From: Enterobacteriaceae bacterium RIT691
GTDB taxonomy: Bacteria; Pseudomonadota; Gammaproteobacteria; Enterobacterales; Enterobacteriaceae
Direction of reading: 5' to 3'
DNA length: 64,000 bases
Assembly: GCA_009668205.1 (NCBI GenBank)
Contig: WJYM01000008.1
Coordinates: forward strand, 186,001 to 250,000
The notes below the pieces were generated by a model, which had not been told where the DNA came from, searched no databases, and saw only the letters and a program-made list of their open reading frames with translations. The first letter of the stretch is position 1. Each line of letters starts with the position of its first letter. The position numbers were made by a program, and so were the translations under genes. Positions 14,372-24,165 of the stretch are shown here, piece by piece.

Positions 14372-16489
14372 TTGTATCTGTTTGAGAGCCTGAATCAGCT
14401 GATTCAAACCTACCTGCCGCCAGACCAAATTAAGCGTCTGCAGCAGGCTTATCTCGTTGCACGTGATGCTCACGAGGGACAAACACGTTCAAGCGGTGAA
14501 CCCTATATCACCCATCCCGTTGCGGTAGCCTGCATTCTGGCCGAGATGAAACTCGACTATGAAACGCTGATGGCTGCGCTTCTGCATGATGTGATTGAAG
14601 ATACCCCCGCCACCTACCAGGATATGGAACAGCTGTTTGGCAAAAGCGTTGCCGAACTGGTGGAAGGGGTGTCAAAGCTTGATAAGCTCAAGTTTCGCGA
14701 TAAGAAAGAGGCTCAGGCTGAAAACTTTCGCAAGATGATTATGGCGATGGTGCAGGATATCCGCGTCATTCTCATCAAACTTGCCGACCGCACCCATAAT
14801 ATGCGCACGCTGGGCTCTCTTCGCCCGGATAAGCGCCGCCGCATTGCCCGTGAAACGCTGGAAATCTACAGCCCACTGGCCCACCGTTTAGGTATTCACC
14901 ACATTAAAACCGAGCTGGAAGAGCTGGGTTTTGAAGCACTGTATCCGAACCGCTACCGCGTAATTAAAGAAGTCGTTAAGGCTGCACGCGGCAACCGTAA
15001 AGAGATGATTCAGAAAATCCTTTCGGAAATAGACGGTCGACTACAGGAAGCGGGGATCCCTTGCCGCGTCAGCGGTCGTGAGAAACATCTGTATTCGATC
15101 TACTGCAAAATGGTGCTGAAAGAGCAGCGTTTTCACTCGATCATGGATATCTATGCTTTCCGCGTTATCGTCCATGATGTTGACACCTGTTATCGCGTAT
15201 TGGGCCAGATGCATAGCCTGTACAAGCCGCGTCCAGGCCGGGTGAAAGACTACATTGCCATTCCGAAAGCGAACGGCTATCAATCTTTGCACACCTCGAT
15301 GATCGGTCCGCACGGCGTGCCTGTTGAGGTGCAGATCCGTACCGAAGACATGGACGTGATGGCAGAAATGGGTGTTGCCGCTCACTGGGCGTACAAAGGA
15401 AACGGCGAAAGCAGTACCACCGCGCAAATCCGTGCTCAGCGCTGGATGCAAAGCTTGCTGGAACTGCAGCAGAGCGCCGGCAGCTCGTTTGAATTTATCG
15501 AGAGCGTAAAATCTGATCTCTTCCCGGATGAGATTTATGTTTTCACCCCGGAAGGTCGTATTGTCGAGCTTCCGGCTGGCGCAACACCGGTCGATTTCGC
15601 CTATGCGGTACATACCGACATTGGCCATGCCTGTGTAGGCGCACGCGTCGACAGACAACCCTATCCGCTTTCTCAACCGTTGAGCAGCGGGCAAACGGTG
15701 GAAATCATCACTGCCCCTGGCGCACGCCCGAATGCGGCATGGCTGAACTTTGTCGTCAGCTCGAAAGCCCGCGCCAGAATTCGCCAACTGCTGAAAAACC
15801 TGAAGCGCGACGATTCCGTGAGCCTCGGCCGCCGCCTGCTGAACCATGCGCTCGGCGGCAGTCGCAAACTGGCGGAAATTCCTCAGGATAATATTCATCG
15901 TGAGCTGGTGCGCATGAAGCTCGCCACGCTTGACGATCTGCTGGCTGAAATTGGTCTTGGCAACGCCATGAGTGTTGTGGTCGCGAAAAACCTGCAGCAG
16001 GGTGAAGCCAGCACGGCCGCACAACCGGCTATGTCCGGTCCTCACGCTCACCTGCCGATAAAAGGCGCCGATGGCGTACTGATCACTTTTGCTAAGTGCT
16101 GCCGCCCTATTCCAGGCGACCCGATTATCGCCCACGTCAGCCCAGGCAAAGGGCTGGTTATCCACCACGAGTCCTGTCGAAATATTCGCGGCTACCAAAA
16201 AGAGCCAGAAAAATTCATGGCCGTGGAATGGGATAAAGAGACCGAACAGGAATTTATCACCGAAATTAAGGTGGATATGTTCAACCATCAGGGTGCGCTG
16301 GCGAACCTTACCGCCGCGATCAACACCGCCTCTTCCAATATTCAAAGCCTGAACACCGAAGAGAAAGATGGTCGCGTCTACAGCGCCTTTATTCGTCTGA
16401 CGGCACGCGATCGCGTCCATCTGGCTAACATTATGCGTAAAATTCGCGTCATGCCGGATGTGATTAAAGTCACTCGCAACAGAAACTAG
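14372..16489 (+). CDS. spoT: bifunctional (p)ppGpp synthetase/hydrolase
   Basis: SpoT (705 residues) makes and mainly hydrolyses the alarmone (p)ppGpp under fatty-acid, carbon and iron stress. Domains in order: HD hydrolase with H72-D73 and E76-D77 (LLHDVIEDT), synthetase domain (VKDYIAIPKANGYQSLHTS), TGS domain (FTPEGRIVELPAGATPVDFA), a conserved Cys stretch (FAKCCRPIPGDPI) and a C-terminal ACT domain. It starts with TTG, as in E. coli (MYLFESLNQLIQTYLP). It is tightly spaced between rpoZ and trmH. Confidence 0.97.
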   Translation: MYLFESLNQLIQTYLPPDQIKRLQQAYLVARDAHEGQTRSSGEPYITHPVAVACILAEMKLDYETLMAALLHDVIEDTPATYQDMEQLFGKSVAELVEGVSKLDKLKFRDKKEAQAENFRKMIMAMVQDIRVILIKLADRTHNMRTLGSLRPDKRRRIARETLEIYSPLAHRLGIHHIKTELEELGFEALYPNRYRVIKEVVKAARGNRKEMIQKILSEIDGRLQEAGIPCRVSGREKHLYSIYCKMVLKEQRFHSIMDIYAFRVIVHDVDTCYRVLGQMHSLYKPRPGRVKDYIAIPKANGYQSLHTSMIGPHGVPVEVQIRTEDMDVMAEMGVAAHWAYKGNGESSTTAQIRAQRWMQSLLELQQSAGSSFEFIESVKSDLFPDEIYVFTPEGRIVELPAGATPVDFAYAVHTDIGHACVGARVDRQPYPLSQPLSSGQTVEIITAPGARPNAAWLNFVVSSKARARIRQLLKNLKRDDSVSLGRRLLNHALGGSRKLAEIPQDNIHRELVRMKLATLDDLLAEIGLGNAMSVVVAKNLQQGEASTAAQPAMSGPHAHLPIKGADGVLITFAKCCRPIPGDPIIAHVSPGKGLVIHHESCRNIRGYQKEPEKFMAVEWDKETEQEFITEIKVDMFNHQGALANLTAAINTASSNIQSLNTEEKDGRVYSAFIRLTARDRVHLANIMRKIRVMPDVIKVTRNRN

Positions 16490-16493
16490 TGTT

Positions 16494-17183
16494 ATGAATT
16501 CACAGCGTTATGCGCGTATCTGTGAGATGCTCGCCAGGCGTCAGCCTGACCTGACGGTCTGCATGGAAGAGGTTCATAAGCCCCATAACGTCTCGGCAAT
16601 CGTCCGTACTGCTGATGCTGTCGGCGTCCATGAAGTCCATGCCGTCTGGCCAGGAAGCCGCATGCGAACCATGGTTTCCGCTGCGGCAGGCAGCAATAGC
16701 TGGGTACAGGTAAAAACGCACCCGACTATCGGCGAAGCCGTTGCCACTCTGAAAGGGCGCGGCATGCAGATTCTGGCCACTCATCTTTCTGATAAAGCCG
16801 TCGATTTTCGTGAAATTGATTACACGCACCCGACCTGCATTTTAATGGGTCAGGAAAAAACCGGTATCTCCCAGCAAGCATTAGCGCTCGCAGACCAGGA
16901 CATCATCATTCCGATGATCGGCATGGTGCAGTCCCTGAATGTTTCCGTCGCCTCCGCCCTGATCCTCTACGAAGCGCAACGTCAGCGTCAGAACGCTGGC
17001 ATGTATAAACGTGCAAACAGCATGCTCGCGGAAGAAGAGCAGCAGCGCCTGCTGTTTGAAGGCGGTTACCCGGTTTTGGCGAACGTCGCTAAGCGTAAAA
17101 AGCTGCCTTATCCATACGTCAACGACAACGGCGAAATCGAGGCAGATGATGCCTGGTGGGCCACCATGCAGGCGGCGAAGTAA
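16494..17183 (+). CDS. trmH: tRNA (guanosine-18-2'-O)-methyltransferase
   Basis: TrmH (SpoU, 229 residues), a SPOUT-class methyltransferase that methylates the ribose of G18 in the tRNA D-loop. Trefoil-knot motifs are visible: HKPHNVSAIVRTADAVG near residue 27, ILMGQEKTGIS, and IPMIGMVQSLNVSVASA. It begins 4 bases after the spoT stop and is followed by recG after 3 bases, so it is in the same operon. Confidence 0.97.
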   Translation: MNSQRYARICEMLARRQPDLTVCMEEVHKPHNVSAIVRTADAVGVHEVHAVWPGSRMRTMVSAAAGSNSWVQVKTHPTIGEAVATLKGRGMQILATHLSDKAVDFREIDYTHPTCILMGQEKTGISQQALALADQDIIIPMIGMVQSLNVSVASALILYEAQRQRQNAGMYKRANSMLAEEEQQRLLFEGGYPVLANVAKRKKLPYPYVNDNGEIEADDAWWATMQAAK

Positions 17184-17186
17184 GCC

Positions 17187-19268
17187 ATGAAAGGTCGCCT
17201 GCTGGATGCCGTGCCGCTGAGTGCATTAACCGGCGTTGGTGCGGCACAAACCAGTAAGCTGGCAAAAATCGGTCTGCATAACGTGCAGGATCTGCTGCTG
17301 CACCTGCCATTACGCTACGAAGACCGCACCCATCTCTACCCTATTAATGACCTTGTGCCAGGCATTTACGCCACGGTAGAAGGCGAAGTGCTCAACAGCA
17401 CGATCACTTTCGGCGGCCGCCGGATGATGACCTGCCAGATAAGTGACGGCACGGGCATCCTCACTATGCGCTTCTTCAATTTCAACGCGGCGATGAAAAA
17501 CAGCCTCGCCACAGGCCGGCGTGTACTGGCCTATGGAGAAGCAAAGCGCGGCAAGTACGGCGCGGAGATGATCCACCCGGAATACCGTATTCAGGGTGAT
17601 TTGAGTGAACCAGAACTGCAGGAAACGCTGACGCCCGTTTATCCCACCACCGAGGGCGTTCGCCAGGCCACGCTACGCAAACTGACCGATCAGGCGCTCG
17701 ATCTGCTCGATACCTGCGCCATTGCGGAACTGCTGCCACCAGAGCTCTCTCAGGGGTTGATGAGCCTGCCGGAAGCCCTGCGCACGCTGCATCGCCCGCC
17801 GCCGTCATTGCAGCTGAGCGATCTGGAAAGCGGGCAGCATCCGGCACAACGTCGTCTGATTATGGAAGAGTTGCTGGCCCACAACCTGAGCATGCTGGCG
17901 CTGCGAGCCGGTGCCCAGCGCTATCATGCCGAACCCCTCAGTACAAAAGATGAGTTGAAAAAGGGTCTGCTGACCGCGCTGCCGTTTAAACCTACCGGCG
18001 CCCAGGCACGGGTGGTCGCTGAAATAGAAAAAGACATGGCGCAGGACATTCCGATGATGCGCCTTGTGCAGGGCGATGTCGGCTCGGGTAAGACGCTGGT
18101 TGCGGCTCTCGCTGCGCTGAGGGCCATCGCGCACGGCAAACAGGTCGGGTTGATGGCACCGACGGAACTGCTCGCCGAGCAGCACGCCAATAATTTCCGC
18201 AGCTGGTTTGCGCCGTTGGGCATTGAAGTAGGCTGGCTTGCGGGGAAACAAAAGGGCAAGGCGCGTCTGGCTCAGCAGGAAGCCATCGCCAGCGGCCAGG
18301 TGCAAATGGTGGTTGGCACTCACGCTATTTTCCAGGAACAGGTGCAATTTAACGGCCTGGCGCTGGTTATCATCGACGAACAGCACCGCTTTGGCGTCCA
18401 CCAACGTCTTGCACTGTGGGAAAAAGGCCAACAGCAGGGATTCCATCCCCATCAGCTGATCATGACGGCAACACCGATCCCACGAACGCTGGCGATGACC
18501 GCCTATGCCGATCTGGATACCTCAGTCATTGATGAGCTGCCGCCAGGACGAACTCCCGTCACCACGGTGGCTATCACCGATACCCGACGTAACGAAATTA
18601 TCGATCGTGTCCGCAACGCCTGTACTCACGAAGGCCGCCAGGCCTATTGGGTGTGTACCCTGATCGAAGAGTCTGAATTACTGGAAGCTCAGGCGGCAGA
18701 AGCCACCTGGGAAGAGCTGAAAATCGCGCTGCCAGAGCTGAATATCGGTTTAGTCCACGGGCGAATGAAGCCCGCGGAGAAACAGGCGGTAATGCAGGCG
18801 TTCAAACAGGGTGAACTGCATCTGTTGATCGCGACGACAGTCATTGAAGTCGGGGTTGACGTCCCCAACGCCAGCCTGATGATTATCGAGAACCCCGAGC
18901 GTTTGGGGCTTGCCCAGCTTCACCAGCTGCGCGGCCGCGTGGGTCGTGGAGCCGTCGCCTCCCACTGTGTACTACTCTATAAATCACCGTTATCCAAAAC
19001 CGCGCAAAAACGCCTGCAGGTGCTGCGCGACAGCAATGACGGTTTCGTGATTGCGCAAAAAGATTTGGAAATCCGCGGCCCTGGCGAACTGCTTGGCACC
19101 CGGCAGACCGGCAACGCCGAATTCAAAGTGGCTGACCTGCTGCGCGATCAGGCCATTATCCCGGATGTTCAGCGCATAGCACGCCACATTCATGAAAAAT
19201 ATCCACAGCAGGCGCTGGCCCTCATCGAGCGCTGGATGCCGGAAACCGAACGTTATTCCAACGCGTAG
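17187..19268 (+). CDS. recG: ATP-dependent DNA helicase RecG
   Basis: RecG (693 residues) remodels stalled replication forks and branch-migrates Holliday junctions. It has an N-terminal wedge domain, then superfamily 2 helicase motifs: Walker A GDVGSGKTLVA, a DEQHRFG box, TATPIPRTLAM, and motif VI QLRGRVGRG. The following gene is glpX, whereas in E. coli gltS comes next; this is the left edge of the moved block described in the findings. Confidence 0.97.
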   Translation: MKGRLLDAVPLSALTGVGAAQTSKLAKIGLHNVQDLLLHLPLRYEDRTHLYPINDLVPGIYATVEGEVLNSTITFGGRRMMTCQISDGTGILTMRFFNFNAAMKNSLATGRRVLAYGEAKRGKYGAEMIHPEYRIQGDLSEPELQETLTPVYPTTEGVRQATLRKLTDQALDLLDTCAIAELLPPELSQGLMSLPEALRTLHRPPPSLQLSDLESGQHPAQRRLIMEELLAHNLSMLALRAGAQRYHAEPLSTKDELKKGLLTALPFKPTGAQARVVAEIEKDMAQDIPMMRLVQGDVGSGKTLVAALAALRAIAHGKQVGLMAPTELLAEQHANNFRSWFAPLGIEVGWLAGKQKGKARLAQQEAIASGQVQMVVGTHAIFQEQVQFNGLALVIIDEQHRFGVHQRLALWEKGQQQGFHPHQLIMTATPIPRTLAMTAYADLDTSVIDELPPGRTPVTTVAITDTRRNEIIDRVRNACTHEGRQAYWVCTLIEESELLEAQAAEATWEELKIALPELNIGLVHGRMKPAEKQAVMQAFKQGELHLLIATTVIEVGVDVPNASLMIIENPERLGLAQLHQLRGRVGRGAVASHCVLLYKSPLSKTAQKRLQVLRDSNDGFVIAQKDLEIRGPGELLGTRQTGNAEFKVADLLRDQAIIPDVQRIARHIHEKYPQQALALIERWMPETERYSNA

Positions 19269-19312
19269 TTTTCAGACTGCGTGTCATTTTTAGCTTCCAC
19301 TACGAGTAGGTT

Positions 19313-20323
19313 ATGAGACGAGAACTTGCCATCGAATTTTCGCGTGTGACTGAGGCCGCGGCGCTTGCCGGGTACAAATGGCTGGGACGCGGCGACAAAA
19401 ATACCGCCGACGGCGCTGCAGTCAACGCCATGCGCATCATGCTCAATAAAGTTAACATCGACGGCACCATCGTGATTGGCGAAGGTGAAATTGACGAGGC
19501 ACCGATGCTGTTTATCGGCGAGCAGGTAGGGACTGGCAATGGCGACGCTGTCGATATCGCCGTGGACCCGATCGAAGGCACCCGCATGACCGCGATGGGC
19601 CAGGCAAACGCGCTGGCGGTGCTGGCCGTGGGCGATAAAGGCTGTTTCCTGAATGCGCCAGATATGTACATGGAAAAACTGATTGTTGGCCCTGGTGCGA
19701 AAGGCACGATTGACCTCAATCTGCCGCTGGCGGAAAACCTGCGCAACGTGGCCAACGCACTGAACAAGCCGCTTGAAGAGTTGACCGTCACCATCCTTGC
19801 GAAGCCGCGTCACGATGATGTGATCCTCAGCATGCAGAAGCTCGGGGTGCGCGTGTTCGCCATTCCTGACGGCGATGTTGCCGCCTCAATCCTTACCTGC
19901 ATGCCGGACAGCGAAGTCGACGTTTTGTATGGCATTGGTGGCGCGCCGGAAGGCGTGGTGTCCGCGGCGGTGATTCGCGCGCTGGACGGCGACATGCAGG
20001 GGCGTCTGCTGGCTCGTCACGATGTGAAAGGCGATACGCCTGAAAATCGCCGTATTGGCGAAAATGAACTTGAGCGCTGTGCGGCGATGGGCATCGAAGC
20101 AGGCAAAGTCCTTCGTCTGGATGAAATGGCGCGCAGCGACAACGTTATTTTCTCCGCCACCGGCATCACCAAAGGCGATCTGCTGGATGGCATCACCCGC
20201 AAGGGCAACATTGCCACCACCGAGACCCTGCTGATTCGCGGCAAATCACGCACCATTCGTCGCATTCAGTCCATTCACTATCTTGATCGCAAAGATTCAG
20301 AAATTCAGCGTCACATCCTGTAA
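19313..20323 (+). CDS. glpX: class II fructose-1,6-bisphosphatase
   Basis: GlpX (336 residues) dephosphorylates fructose-1,6-bisphosphate in gluconeogenesis. It has the metal-binding VIGEGEIDEAPML and VDPIEGTRM motifs of the lithium-sensitive phosphatase fold. In E. coli it is the third gene of glpFKX; here glpF-glpK lie 5.6 kb downstream and glpX follows recG after 44 bases. Whether it still has a glycerol-responsive promoter is therefore unclear. A hairpin terminator follows. Confidence 0.96.
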   Translation: MRRELAIEFSRVTEAAALAGYKWLGRGDKNTADGAAVNAMRIMLNKVNIDGTIVIGEGEIDEAPMLFIGEQVGTGNGDAVDIAVDPIEGTRMTAMGQANALAVLAVGDKGCFLNAPDMYMEKLIVGPGAKGTIDLNLPLAENLRNVANALNKPLEELTVTILAKPRHDDVILSMQKLGVRVFAIPDGDVAASILTCMPDSEVDVLYGIGGAPEGVVSAAVIRALDGDMQGRLLARHDVKGDTPENRRIGENELERCAAMGIEAGKVLRLDEMARSDNVIFSATGITKGDLLDGITRKGNIATTETLLIRGKSRTIRRIQSIHYLDRKDSEIQRHIL

Positions 20324-20342
20324 ATCATTTGATCAATCGAGC

Positions 20343-20372
20343 TTTCCAGCCTTTCAGGGCTGGAAATCTTTT
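20343..20372 (+). terminator. terminator after glpX
   Basis: A TTTCCAGCC/GGCTGGAAA hairpin (9 base pairs, 6-base loop), followed by TCTTTT, between glpX and fpr. Confidence 0.7.
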
Positions 20373-20418
20373 CCCCAGGTGGCGAAGATAGAACTATCAA
20401 CGCAGCGAGGAAACGATT

Positions 20419-21165
20419 ATGGCGGAGTGGGTTACCGGAAAGGTCACGAAAATAGAATATTGGACGGATGCGTTATTCAGCCTCACCGTTCATGCCCCTG
20501 TGCATCCCTTCACCGCCGGGCAGTTTACTAAGCTGGGACTCGAGATTGACGGTGAACGCGTCCAGCGCGCCTATTCCTACGTTAACGCCCCCAACAATCC
20601 CGACCTTGAGTTTTATCTGGTGACCGTCCCTGACGGCAAGCTCAGCCCACGCCTGGCCGCACTCAAACCGGGTGACGAGGTACAGCTCGTCAGCGAAGCC
20701 GCAGGCTTTTTCGTTCTGGATGAAGTGCCAGACTGCGAAACGCTGTGGATGCTGGCTACCGGGACCGCGCTGGGGCCCTATTTGTCTATTCTGCAGGAAG
20801 GAAAAGACCTCGATCGATTCAAGAACCTGGTCTTGGTGCATGCGGTGCGCTACGCCACCGATCTGAGCTATCTTCCTCTGATGCTGGATCTGCAAAAGCG
20901 CTACGAAGGAAAACTCCGGATTCAGACCGTGGTCAGCCGTGAGAACCTTCCTGGCTCACTCACCGGACGCATTCCGGCGCTGATTGAAAGCGGTGCGCTG
21001 GAAGAAGCCACCGGCCTGAACATGACCGCGGAAAACAGCCATGTGATGCTCTGCGGAAATCCGCAAATGGTGCGTGATACCCAGCAGTTGCTGAAAGAGT
21101 CCCGGCAGATGACCAAACATTTACGCCGTCGGCCAGGACACATGACCGCAGAACATTACTGGTGA
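20419..21165 (+). CDS. fpr: ferredoxin/flavodoxin-NADP(+) reductase
   Basis: Fpr (248 residues) passes electrons from NADPH to flavodoxin or ferredoxin; in E. coli it belongs to the SoxRS regulon. The FAD-binding RAYSYVNAP motif and the NADP-binding MLATGTALGPYLS motif are present, and the protein ends with the conserved ...HYW aromatic residue that stacks on FAD. Its stop abuts that of the convergent yiiR. Confidence 0.96.
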   Translation: MAEWVTGKVTKIEYWTDALFSLTVHAPVHPFTAGQFTKLGLEIDGERVQRAYSYVNAPNNPDLEFYLVTVPDGKLSPRLAALKPGDEVQLVSEAAGFFVLDEVPDCETLWMLATGTALGPYLSILQEGKDLDRFKNLVLVHAVRYATDLSYLPLMLDLQKRYEGKLRIQTVVSRENLPGSLTGRIPALIESGALEEATGLNMTAENSHVMLCGNPQMVRDTQQLLKESRQMTKHLRRRPGHMTAEHYW

Positions 21166-21585
21166 TCAGCGGTATTTCACCGCTTTTGTCTCTTTGCCGT
21201 ACTTGTTTTCACCCTGGGTTCCGACAAATGCGCCAAGATCGATAAGCATCATCACAATGATAAGCGTCGGGACAAAACGCCCGACGCCCCATTGCCAGAA
21301 GCCAGGCAGCATCACCCAGTTGCCCGCAAGCAGCATCCACGCCAGCACCATTAACAGCGCCCAAATCCCTGATTTACCACGATCGTGCAAGCGTTTCACC
21401 GTCACCGCTGCCGTTGGCCATAGCAGGCAAACCAGAGCAAATGCGGCCGTTTGCAGGCTCAGCCAACCACTTCCGGCCACCGTAAACAGCACAATCATCG
21501 CCAGCACCCAGATCCCCATCCAGATCCAGAAGTCACGGCGCCCGATACGCCCGTTAATCGAAAAAAGCCACTGCTGTAGGGTCAT
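21166..21585 (-). CDS. yiiR: DUF805 inner-membrane protein YiiR
   Basis: A 139-residue protein with three to four membrane helices and the DUF805 signature: INGRIGRRDFW near the start and VKRLHDRGKSG in a central loop. Function is unknown. It is encoded opposite fpr and yiiQ, exactly as in the E. coli glpX-fpr-yiiR-yiiQ-tpiA order. Confidence 0.9.
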   Translation of the reverse strand: MTLQQWLFSINGRIGRRDFWIWMGIWVLAMIVLFTVAGSGWLSLQTAAFALVCLLWPTAAVTVKRLHDRGKSGIWALLMVLAWMLLAGNWVMLPGFWQWGVGRFVPTLIIVMMLIDLGAFVGTQGENKYGKETKAVKYR

Positions 21586-21699
21586 AGGACATTCCTGATA
21601 ATCTCAATGCCGCGTAGTTTACCCTGAAGTGGTCTCTTTTTGACAAGCGGGGCCGTTTACCGTTTTAATCGTCAGCATAAGAATAATCAGGTGGACTAC

Positions 21700-22299
21700 A
21701 TGACAAGATGGCTGACTCTGTGTTTGATTGGACTTACCGCGTTGGCCATCGGGCAGAATGCGCTGTCGGCGGAATCCGCCGAAACCACGGCTGCGCCTTA
21801 TTTAATTCCCGGCTCGCCAACGTTTGATCTCTCGATCAGCCAGTTTCGTGAACAATTTAATAGTGATAACCCCACGCTGCCGCTGAACGAATTTCGCTCA
21901 ATCACCACCAGTCGCGATCAGCTGAACCTCACTCGCGCCGCCAGCAAGATTAACGAAAATCTCTACGCCTCCACGGCGCTGGAGCGCGGGACGCTAAAGA
22001 TTAAGTCGATGCAAATCACCTGGCTGCCGATTCAGGGACCCGAGCAAAAAGCGGCAAAAGCGAAAGCACAGGAGTACATGAGTGCCCTTATTCGCCTGTT
22101 TACCCCCTCAATCACCAAAGCGCAAAGCGTGCAGAAACTGCAAAAACTGCTTACCAACGGGAAGAATAAACACTACTACAGCACCATCGAAGGCGCGATT
22201 CGCTATGTTGTCGCGGACAACGGCGAAAAGGGGCTGACCTTCGCGGTTGAACCGATTAAGCTGGCGCTATCTGAAACGCTCGAAGGCAATAATAAATGA
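21700..22299 (+). CDS. yiiQ: DUF1454 periplasmic protein YiiQ
   Basis: A 199-residue protein with a cleavable signal peptide (MTRWLTLCLIGLTALAIG, cleavage likely after ALSA). The mature part contains LIPGSPTFDLSISQFR and is otherwise unrecognised. The frame is open 20 codons upstream; the ATG at 21700 gives both the signal peptide and the E. coli length. Function is unknown. It lies just upstream of tpiA in the same direction. Confidence 0.9.
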   Translation: MTRWLTLCLIGLTALAIGQNALSAESAETTAAPYLIPGSPTFDLSISQFREQFNSDNPTLPLNEFRSITTSRDQLNLTRAASKINENLYASTALERGTLKIKSMQITWLPIQGPEQKAAKAKAQEYMSALIRLFTPSITKAQSVQKLQKLLTNGKNKHYYSTIEGAIRYVVADNGEKGLTFAVEPIKLALSETLEGNNK

Positions 22300-22407
22300 C
22301 AAAAAGCAAAGCCTTTGCGCGGCATGATCTCTATACTGTTTCACAGACTACGCTGCCCTGATGGGCGGCCATATTCCTTAATTCGCTTAACTGCGTGGAG
22401 AATTCAA

Positions 22408-23175
22408 ATGCGACATCCTTTGGTGATGGGTAACTGGAAACTGAACGGCAGCCGCCACATGGTCAACGAGCTGGTTGCTAACCTGCGTAAAGAGCTGTCT
22501 GGCGTGACAGGCTGTGACGTTGCGATCGCTCCGCCGGAAATGTACATCGACCTGGCAAAACACGCCGCGGGCGGCAGCCACATCAACCTGGGTGCGCAGA
22601 ACGTTGACCTGAACCTGTCCGGCGCATTCACCGGTGAAACCTCCGCAGAAATGCTGAAAGATATTGGCGCGAAATACATCATCATCGGCCACTCTGAGCG
22701 TCGTACTTATCACAAAGAATCTGACGAGCTGATCGCGAAGAAATTCGCCGTGCTGAAAGAGCAGGGTCTGGTCCCGGTACTGTGCATCGGTGAAACCGAA
22801 GCAGAAAACGAAGCGGGCAAAACAGAAGAAGTTTGCGCACGTCAGATCGACGCCGTCCTGAAAACCCAGGGCGCTGCCGCGTTCGAAGGCGTGGTTATCG
22901 CTTACGAACCAGTATGGGCAATCGGTACTGGCAAATCTGCAACCCCAGCTCAGGCTCAGGCGGTTCACAAGTTTATCCGTGACCACATTGCTAAAGCAGA
23001 CGCGAAAGTGGCTCAGCAGGTTATCATTCAGTACGGCGGTTCCGTTAACGCGGCAAACGCAGCTGAGCTGTTCACCCAGCCGGACATCGACGGCGCGCTG
23101 GTTGGCGGCGCATCCCTGAAAGCAGACGCTTTCGCGGTGATCGTTAAAGCAGCTGAAGCCGCTAAACAGGCTTAA
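22408..23175 (+). CDS. tpiA: triose-phosphate isomerase
   Basis: TpiA (255 residues) interconverts DHAP and glyceraldehyde-3-phosphate. The TIM signature [11 protein letters not shown] holds the catalytic Glu, the lysine lies in the N-terminal GNWKLNG, and the catalytic His in IIGHSERR. The start is the ATG preceded by GTGGAG; an in-frame ATG 93 bases upstream is not needed. It processes DHAP made from glycerol by the neighbouring glp genes. Confidence 0.98.
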   Translation: MRHPLVMGNWKLNGSRHMVNELVANLRKELSGVTGCDVAIAPPEMYIDLAKHAAGGSHINLGAQNVDLNLSGAFTGETSAEMLKDIGAKYIIIGHSERRTYHKESDELIAKKFAVLKEQGLVPVLCIGETEAENEAGKTEEVCARQIDAVLKTQGAAAFEGVVIAYEPVWAIGTGKSATPAQAQAVHKFIRDHIAKADAKVAQQVIIQYGGSVNAANAAELFTQPDIDGALVGGASLKADAFAVIVKAAEAAKQA

Positions 23176-23215
23176 TTGACTGCCCCCTCGTCCTGATAAA
23201 CAGCGCCATGCTGTT

Positions 23216-23250
23216 CCCTCGCCCTTTTGGGAGAGGGTCAGGGCGAGGGG
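23216..23250. repeat. GC-rich palindromic interspersed repeat
   Basis: CCCTCGCCC...GGGCGAGGGG arms around a short loop, between the convergent tpiA and cdh. Related units occur at 33289, 42288, 53944 and 62969. Confidence 0.75.
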
Positions 23251-23274
23251 AAATATCTCCCTCTCAGAATTCCT

Positions 23275-24027
23275 TCACTGCAAAATCTTACAGTCGTGAT
23301 CCTGGATCTCTTCCGCCGACGCACGATTCAGCGTTAACACATCCCGCTCCGTTGCCAGCAACACAAACGATTCATCAGGCTGCTGCACCATCGCCAGCGC
23401 AAAGCGCCCCATATGCATACGGGCCTCCGGCACTTCCTCCGCCAGCATCAGGAAAGGACTTTTCTGCGCCAGCTCCGTTTCGGTGACTCGCCGGGCAAGA
23501 TATTGATGACCTCGCAAATTGGTCGGCAGCGGCTGCCACAGGGTTCCTATCGCTGTACCCTCCTCATTCAGCTGCTGACGGACATCAGGCCGCAGACAGG
23601 AAATATGAATATGGAAATGATTTTGCGTGCGCCCGGTACGGGAGTTAATGGCCAGCGAAACAGCTGAATCCGGTACCGCTGAACCACGACGCTCGCTCAT
23701 CACCTGCCGGTTTTGCCAGGCTTGCCAAAAGAAGTTCGGCGTATGCGGATTCAGCAACAACGGGCTCTCGGTCCCGTTGATACGGTAAGTCGGCATCAGC
23801 AGATATTGCAGCGGGCCATTCCTGTCTTTAAACAGCACATAGCCGCCCTTCAGATTAACCGAGGCGCAGGGCGCGGGAGACTGGTGCTGCTGCTGGTTCG
23901 GCACGCACTGGTCGATGACAAAGTGGCGTAAGGCATCAGGATGTCCAGAAGAGAGCCAGAAGCTGCCTCCGGCAACAACGCCTCCCAGAATCACAACTGC
24001 TAAAATCAAAAAGCCAATACGCTTCAT
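23275..24027 (-). CDS. cdh: CDP-diacylglycerol pyrophosphatase
   Basis: Cdh (250 residues) hydrolyses CDP-diacylglycerol to phosphatidate and CMP. It has an N-terminal membrane anchor (residues 4-25) and a HIT-like active site [10 protein letters not shown]. It is convergent with tpiA. In E. coli it sits between tpiA and sbp, as here. Confidence 0.94.
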   Translation of the reverse strand: MKRIGFLILAVVILGGVVAGGSFWLSSGHPDALRHFVIDQCVPNQQQHQSPAPCASVNLKGGYVLFKDRNGPLQYLLMPTYRINGTESPLLLNPHTPNFFWQAWQNRQVMSERRGSAVPDSAVSLAINSRTGRTQNHFHIHISCLRPDVRQQLNEEGTAIGTLWQPLPTNLRGHQYLARRVTETELAQKSPFLMLAEEVPEARMHMGRFALAMVQQPDESFVLLATERDVLTLNRASAEEIQDHDCKILQ

Positions 24028-24082
24028 ATCTCGTTCCCTGTTAACTCGCTGAAGCCAAAGGGTAGCTCAGAATGATGACCAA

Positions 24083-24108
24083 AGAAAAACGGCCCCAGAG
24101 GGCCGTTA
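24083..24108 (-). terminator. terminator after sbp
   Basis: Read on the minus strand, AACGGCCC/GGGCCGTT with a short loop is followed by TTTCTTT. It is placed between sbp and cdh. Confidence 0.75.
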
Positions 24109-24165
24109 GCTTTATTGTTGCTTTGCGCTGATTTGCTGGCCAGCACCTGGCTGACTCACAGCGAG

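Noticed and set aside
15041-16420. A 459-codon minus-strand open frame opposite spoT
   Set aside because: It is the mirror of the conserved spoT frame, with no homology signs and no ribosome-binding site.
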